From positions 129,486 through 193,485 of the forward strand of contig JAEWLQ010000113.1 in NCBI GenBank assembly GCA_023457495.1: DNA of 64,000 nucleotides, written 5' to 3'. The notes under the pieces are model-generated. The model had not been told where the DNA came from and did no database searches. It saw only the letters and a list, made by a program, of their open reading frames with translations. The first letter of the stretch is position 1, and every line of letters starts with the position of its first letter. This DNA is from Pseudomonadota bacterium. Lineage in GTDB: Bacteria; Pseudomonadota; Gammaproteobacteria; Steroidobacterales; Steroidobacteraceae. A program made the position numbers and the translations under genes. Of this stretch, positions 59,757 through 64,000 are shown in pieces.

Positions 59757-60226
59757 GCAGATCTCCCCGCGTTGCGCTGGGCCAACGGCGGCCCGCCTCG
59801 TGAAAATGCGCGCCCTAGGAAAAAGGTGCAGCCGGCGCCGCACCAGCACTCGCAGCATGCCGCCCGAGCCAGCGGGCTCGCGGCCGGGCCGCCGGACTAT
59901 CCCATCTGCCTCTAACTAAGTCATCGGACCTTGGTCTGATCCGGGCAACGGCAAATGCCCTGCTGGCGGGTCTTAGGGCGAGACGCCATAATCCGCCCCG
60001 GTTGCTCGCTCTGACCCCCACGCGGAACTGTAAGGGACGGCTCCGGATGCGCGTGTGCCGACATGCACGCGAGGGTCAGCTTTTTGGTCGCCCATGTCCT
60101 GATGCTTGGTCCTTACGCAGGTTCTGGTGCAGGGAGTGCTTCCGATGCTCGGATTCCGTCGGGAAGTTCTGCGATCTCCAGTTGCCGCCCGTGAATTCAC
60201 GGGCGCATCCGCCGCTCGGCCATCGC
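59757..60226. other. 470-bp intergenic region between the lipoprotein and the MASE1 kinase
   Basis: No convincing gene on either strand. It contains the 18-bp motif at 59923-59940 and a related half-like stretch (TTGGTCCTTACGCAGG) at 60110-60125, closer to the kinase start. The rest shows nothing I can assign. Confidence 0.6.
59923..59940 (+). promoter_or_regulatory. Copy of the 18-bp motif upstream of the FixJ-type two-component pair
   Basis: ATCGGACCTTGGTCTGAT is a near-perfect palindrome, with one imperfect base pair outside the central TT. It fits FixJ/NarL-family dimer sites in size and symmetry and could be used for self-regulation of the kinase-regulator pair. Confidence 0.55.
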
Positions 60227-62638
60227 ATGAAGGTGGTTAGTTTGCCGCGCCACTTCATCGGGCAGCTGGTCGCGCCGGCGGGCGTCGGCATGGCTTACGT
60301 GCTCGCCGCGCATCTCGGCGAACTGCTGGCGTTTCCGTCCGCGCCGGTTTCGGCGCTGTGGGCGCCAAACGCCATCCTCATGGCGGCGCTGCTCGTCACG
60401 CCCCGCCAGCGCTGGTGGGTCTATCTACTGATTCTGGTTCCGTTCCACTTCGCCGCGCAGTTCCCGGCGTTCCCTTTGCCGCGCGTCGCCATCCAGTACC
60501 TGGCCAACTGCCTGCTGGCCGTGCTGGGAGCCTTGTCGGTACAAGCCTTCTCCGCCGCGCCGCTCTCGTTCAACCGGATCCGTACCGCCTTCACGCTGAT
60601 CCTGTTCGGCGGCCTGCTCGCGCCGCTCGTCACCAGCATGGGGCTCGCGGCGGGTTTCGCGTTGCTCGGAGTGTCCAGCGAGTTCTGGCTCACGGTAGTC
60701 GTGCGCACGCTCACGAACGCCTTCGCCGTGGTCGCGCTCGTCCCGCTGATCGTGAACGCGGTGAGCCGGCTGCGGCGCGGTGACCTGCATTTTTCCCTCA
60801 CCCGCGCCGTCGAAGCCGCGACGCTCGGCGTTCCCTTCGCGGCGATCTGCGTCATGGTCTTCGCGATGCCGGTGAGCGTTCCCGACCACACGCCGATGCT
60901 GCTGTACGCGCCCCTGCCGCTGCTGGCCTGGGCCGCGATGCGCTTCGGCGTTTCCGGCGCGTGCGGGTCCGCGCTGCTGGTCGGGGCCGTGGCGACCTAC
61001 GGAATGGTCAACGGCTTCGGACCTTTCGTCGGCCGCACTCCGCTCGAGAATGCGCTCGGTCTCGTTTCGTTCAACGTCGTCGTGTGCTGCACCGTGGTCA
61101 CGTTCGCGGCGCTGCTCGAGGAGTGGCGCAACGCGGGTCGCGCGTTGCTCGTCAGCCGCGCACGGTTCCGCAGCATCTTCGAGAACAACATCATCCCCAC
61201 CGCCATCTGGCGCGACGACCTGCGCATCAGCGAGGCGAACGACGCGTTCCTGCGGCTCACCGGGCTGAGCTGGGCCGACATCGAGGGCGGCAAGCTGCGC
61301 GTCGACCAGCTGGCGCCGGAGACCGGCGCGCCGACCGCGCAGACGAGCGAGTTGTTCGGCAAGCTCGACAGCTCCGAGCACGAGCTCGCGTTGTCGGACG
61401 GCCGCCGCGTACCGGTGATCCTCGGGCATTGCCGCTTCCCCGCCGACGAAGGCGGCGTGATCTACGTGCTCGACCTGTCCGCCTTCCACCGCGCCGAAAC
61501 CCAGCGCAAGCACGCCGAATCGCTGCATTCCGCCGTGCTCGCATCGCTGCACGACCAGATCGCCGTGATCGACAGCGCCGGCGTCGTGATCGAGGTCAAC
61601 GACTCGTGGCGGCGCGCGGTCGAATCGACGCACAACTCGCGCTTCGACCGGGTCTGCGCCGGCGACAACATGATCGAGACCTGCGCGCGCGCCGCCGAGC
61701 GCGGCGAACGCGGCGCGGCCGAACAGCTGCGCGCGCTGCGCACCATCCTCGACGGCACGGGCGTGCGCTGCCAGCTCGAGTATCGCGAGGCCAACGGGAC
61801 CGAGCCCGCGTGGATCGAGGTTTCGATCGAGCGGCTGCGGCGTCCCGAAGGCGGGGCGATCATCACGCGCACCGACGTCAGTGCGCGCAAGCTCGCGGAG
61901 ATCGAGGCGCGCAACCAGCGTCAGCAGGTCACGCACCTGGCCCGCGCGGCGGTGCTCGGCCAGTTGTCCGGCGCCTTCGCGCACGAGCTCAACCAGCCGC
62001 TGACGTCCATCCTCGGCAACGCCGAGGCGGCGCTCAGCATGCTGGAGAAAGGCACCGAGAACCCGGCCGAGCTGTGCGAGATCCTGCACGACATCGTGCA
62101 GGATGATGAACGCGCCGCGCAGGTCATCCAGCGCCTGCGCGCATTGCTCGGCAAGGGCGAGACCGAGCGCAAGCCCGTCGACGTCAACGCGGTGGTGAGG
62201 GATTCGCTCGACCTCACCCACAGCGAATGCGTATCGCGCAACGTCTCCGTGCACGTCGAACTCGATGGAGAACTGCCGCTCGTGATGGGGGATCGCATCC
62301 AGATCCAGCAGGTGGTCCTCAACCTGATCATGAATGCCTGCGAAGCGATCGCCGGAACGGCCGGCAACGTGCGCCAGATCGATGTCTCGACCCGCCTGCT
62401 GACGCACGAAGCCGCCGTCGAGATCATCGTGCGCGACAGTGGCGGCGGTATTCCGGAGGGCGAGCTGGAGCGGATCTTTCAACCCTTCGTCACGACGAAG
62501 GCGAACGGCCTGGGACTGGGCCTCGCCATCTGCCGATCCGTCGCGGAATCCCACCGCGGCAGGTTGTGGGCGGAGAGCGTGCCGGACCGCGGCGCCGAAC
62601 TACACATGAAACTACCTATCGATCGAGGTTTGCCATGA
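60227..62638 (+). CDS. MASE1-PAS-PAS membrane histidine kinase
   Basis: An 803-residue kinase: a MASE1-type sensor with about eight membrane segments (residues 8-305; P-V-S-A-L-W-A-P-N-A-I), two PAS domains (about 325-425 and 440-555), HisKA with phospho-acceptor H586 in A-F-A-H-E-L-N-Q-P-L-T-S-I-L-G-N, and HATPase (N-L-I-M-N-A-C-E-A-I, D-S-G-G-G-I-P, G-L-G-L-G-L-A-I-C). The H-E-L-N-Q-P-L-T form is that of the FixL group. The ATG at 60227 is chosen since upstream codons look non-coding. It overlaps the regulator gene by 4 bp. Confidence 0.93.
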   Translation: MKVVSLPRHFIGQLVAPAGVGMAYVLAAHLGELLAFPSAPVSALWAPNAILMAALLVTPRQRWWVYLLILVPFHFAAQFPAFPLPRVAIQYLANCLLAVLGALSVQAFSAAPLSFNRIRTAFTLILFGGLLAPLVTSMGLAAGFALLGVSSEFWLTVVVRTLTNAFAVVALVPLIVNAVSRLRRGDLHFSLTRAVEAATLGVPFAAICVMVFAMPVSVPDHTPMLLYAPLPLLAWAAMRFGVSGACGSALLVGAVATYGMVNGFGPFVGRTPLENALGLVSFNVVVCCTVVTFAALLEEWRNAGRALLVSRARFRSIFENNIIPTAIWRDDLRISEANDAFLRLTGLSWADIEGGKLRVDQLAPETGAPTAQTSELFGKLDSSEHELALSDGRRVPVILGHCRFPADEGGVIYVLDLSAFHRAETQRKHAESLHSAVLASLHDQIAVIDSAGVVIEVNDSWRRAVESTHNSRFDRVCAGDNMIETCARAAERGERGAAEQLRALRTILDGTGVRCQLEYREANGTEPAWIEVSIERLRRPEGGAIITRTDVSARKLAEIEARNQRQQVTHLARAAVLGQLSGAFAHELNQPLTSILGNAEAALSMLEKGTENPAELCEILHDIVQDDERAAQVIQRLRALLGKGETERKPVDVNAVVRDSLDLTHSECVSRNVSVHVELDGELPLVMGDRIQIQQVVLNLIMNACEAIAGTAGNVRQIDVSTRLLTHEAAVEIIVRDSGGGIPEGELERIFQPFVTTKANGLGLGLAICRSVAESHRGRLWAESVPDRGAELHMKLPIDRGLP

Positions 62639-63279
62639 ACACTGCTCTGAACAGAAGCGAAGGCGTACAAACGGTCTTCCTCGTGGACGACGACACCTCG
62701 GTGCGCACGGCGCTCACCCGCGGCCTCACGGCCGAAGGATTCGTGGTGCGTTCATGGGATTCCGCCGACGCATTCCTCGCGGATCATGATCCCGAGGCGC
62801 CGGGTTGCCTGGTCGCCGACGTCACGATGCCCGGCACGAACGGCCTCGAGCTGCAGTCGGTCCTCACCCGTAGTGGCTGCATCCGGCCGATCGTCTTCAT
62901 CACCGCGAACGGCAACATTCCGATGAGCGTGCACGCAATGCGCGCCGGAGCCGTGACGTTCCTGCCGAAGCCGGTGCGCCTGGCAGAACTCGTCAATGCG
63001 ATTCGCGAAGCGTTCGAACGTGACACCAACATGCGCCGTTCGCGCGCGAGCCGTGCGCTGGTCGAATCGCGCCTCACCGCCCTTACGGCCCGCGAGCGCG
63101 AGGTCCTTAATCTCGTCGTCGCGGGCAAGATGAACAAACAAATCGCCGCCGAGCTCGGCGCCGCGGAGAAGACGGTGAAGGTTCATCGCGGACGCGTGAT
63201 GACGAAGATGCAGGTGCGTTCGGTCGCGGAGCTCGTGCGCCTCGCCGCGCAGATCGGCGAATCGTCGCGGCCCGAATGA
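62635..63279 (+). CDS. FixJ/NarL-family response regulator
   Basis: A 214-residue regulator. The receiver has the pocket V-D-D-D, phospho-acceptor D62 in L-V-A-D-V-T-M-P-G and the switch lysine in F-L-P-K-P-V. The LuxR-type helix-turn-helix (about 147-205) reads L-T-A-R-E-R-E-V-L-N-L-V, N-K-Q-I-A-A-E-L, E-K-T-V-K-V-H-R-G-R-V. It is coupled to the MASE1 kinase by ATGA, so the pair is almost surely cognate. It is the best candidate to read the 18-bp motif found near several genes here. Confidence 0.94.
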   Translation: MNTALNRSEGVQTVFLVDDDTSVRTALTRGLTAEGFVVRSWDSADAFLADHDPEAPGCLVADVTMPGTNGLELQSVLTRSGCIRPIVFITANGNIPMSVHAMRAGAVTFLPKPVRLAELVNAIREAFERDTNMRRSRASRALVESRLTALTAREREVLNLVVAGKMNKQIAAELGAAEKTVKVHRGRVMTKMQVRSVAELVRLAAQIGESSRPE

Positions 63280-63330
63280 GACGTAAGTCCACTGTTGTCT
63301 AACCTCGTGCAGCCGCCTACTGAGCCTTGC

Positions 63331-63705
63331 ATGGAAAAGAAACGCCCTTTCGTCGCAGTGGTCGACGACGAGGAATCCGTGCGACGGGCCCTGGTTCGCC
63401 TGCTGCGCGCCTCGGAAATGGACGTCGAGGCTTTTGCCTCGGGACAGGCATTCCTCAAATCACTCGAGGAGAGCCGCCCCGACTGCGTCGTTCTCGATCT
63501 GCAGATGACCGGCATCACGGGGCGTGAAGTGCAGCGTCGGCTCGCGGCGGCCAACGTCTACCTACCCATCGTGATCGTGACCGCCCACGACGAGTCGAGC
63601 ATGCGCGACCAGTGCATCGCCGACGGCGCGAGCACCTACCTGCGCAAGCCGTTGCGCGGCGACATCCTGATCCGCTCCATCCGCGACGCGATCGGCTACG
63701 CCTGA
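63331..63705 (+). CDS. Receiver-only response regulator
   Basis: A 124-residue FixJ-type receiver without output domain: V-V-D-D-E-E-S-V-R, phospho-acceptor D56 in C-V-V-L-D-L-Q-M, switch lysine in Y-L-R-K-P-L. It lies 51 bp after the FixJ-type regulator and may share its kinase, acting as competitor or phosphate sink. The ATG at 63331 is preferred; an in-frame TTG at 63295 would add 12 residues. Confidence 0.87.
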   Translation: MEKKRPFVAVVDDEESVRRALVRLLRASEMDVEAFASGQAFLKSLEESRPDCVVLDLQMTGITGREVQRRLAAANVYLPIVIVTAHDESSMRDQCIADGASTYLRKPLRGDILIRSIRDAIGYA

Positions 63706-63749
63706 AGTTCCGCGCCGGCGCCGCAGCGTAGCGCGCCCCCACGCACCCT

Positions 63750-63767
63750 GTCGGACCAAGGTTGGAT
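63750..63767 (+). promoter_or_regulatory. Copy of the 18-bp motif upstream of the last lipoprotein gene
   Basis: GTCGGACCAAGGTTGGAT stands 35 bp before the ATG at 63803, close enough to overlap its promoter. Confidence 0.5.
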
Positions 63768-63802
63768 TGGCGATGCGCGGACCTGCCGCTAGCGTCGCCG
63801 CC

Positions 63803-64000
63803 ATGCGCGCATTCCGTCCGCGTTCTTCCCGCGTGAAGTTAGTCGCCCTCGCCGTGGGCTGCTTGCTGTCGCTGGCGGCTTGCAACCGTCCGACGCCCAC
63901 CACGACCGCGGCTCCGCCACCGGCGCCCGCGCAGGCCGCGCCTGCCGACGGCGCGCAGGCGGATCCGGCCGTGACCCAGGCGGCGCTCGCGGCGCAAACG
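63803..64000 (+). CDS. Lipoprotein, N-terminal part (runs off the window)
   Basis: 66 codons are visible: a basic start (M-R-A-F-R-P-R-S-S-R-V-K), a hydrophobic segment, and the lipobox S-L-A-A-C with the cysteine at residue 31, then a Pro/Ala/Thr-rich linker typical of a surface-tethered lipoprotein. Nothing of the functional domain is in the window, so no family is assigned. Confidence 0.7.
   Translation, partial: MRAFRPRSSRVKLVALAVGCLLSLAACNRPTPTTTAAPPPAPAQAAPADGAQADPAVTQAALAAQT

Noticed and set aside
8366..63842. CTAAC/GTTAG pentamers near gene ends as a possible uptake or methylation signal
   Set aside because: They catch the eye in a GC-rich sequence, but a rough count (about 27 in the window) is below what base composition would give, and the flanks do not agree.
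1..64000. CRISPR arrays, prophage, integrases, insertion sequences, rRNA and tRNA genes
   Set aside because: I looked for spaced direct repeats, transposase-like frames and tRNA-like T-loop sequences and found none that hold up by eye.

Overview
The window is about 64 kb of dense, GC-rich proteobacterial chromosome. Several features point to a gammaproteobacterium, probably from the Steroidobacter/Nevskia/xanthomonad side: an adjacent yoaA-tsaB pair as in E. coli, TamA/TamB, RluF- and DusA-type RNA enzymes, a class II (Pseudomonas-like) PHA synthase, a PhaZ-type depolymerase, and a phoB-phoR-phoU group. The assignment rests on gene content only. I recognised no tRNA, rRNA, CRISPR array, integrase or transposase.

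Layout. (1) 1-12.2 kb, phosphate: pstS, a coiled-coil porin, a long-form pstC and the start of pstA on the minus strand; dapE; a DUF47 (PhoU-like) protein with a Pit transporter; dsbB; small envelope proteins; then phoB-phoR-phoU on the minus strand behind a Pho-box-like triple repeat. A palindromic repeat unit sits on the 3' end of phoU. (2) 12.2-23.6 kb, minus strand: tsaB and yoaA, preceded by a surface locus of three small secreted DUF11 proteins and a 1993-residue protein with DUF11, OmpA-like and predicted beta-barrel parts. A CRP/Clp-like palindrome lies between this locus and the next. (3) 23.8-26.8 kb: phaC, phaZ and a small basic phasin-like protein, closed by a strong terminator. 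(4) 27-38.3 kb: pckG, a cyclase-FHA protein, an M28 peptidase, RNA-modification enzymes, a methyltransferase and a set of small envelope or stress proteins. (5) 38.4-47.7 kb: two histidine kinases, a sortase operon with its likely substrate, two related HAD phosphatases (one exported, one cytoplasmic), a single-domain response regulator and an AraC regulator. (6) 47.7-52.5 kb, minus strand: a four-gene operon of a large Gly/Trp/Tyr-rich exported protein, a formylglycine-generating enzyme homologue, DUF202 and a BASS-type transporter. (7) 52.9-59.2 kb: an outer-membrane barrel, tamA and tamB. (8) 59.2-64 kb: a lipoprotein, a MASE1-PAS-PAS histidine kinase with a FixJ-type regulator, a receiver-only protein, and the start of another lipoprotein.

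The most interesting signals are the DUF11 surface locus with its shared C-terminal ends, the Gram-negative sortase paired with an LPRTA-tailed protein, the formylglycine-enzyme operon whose large partner has exactly one cysteine (in a C-x-P setting), and an 18-bp near-palindrome (consensus RTCGGACCWWGGTYYGAT) found at five intergenic places and possibly read by the local FixJ-type regulator.
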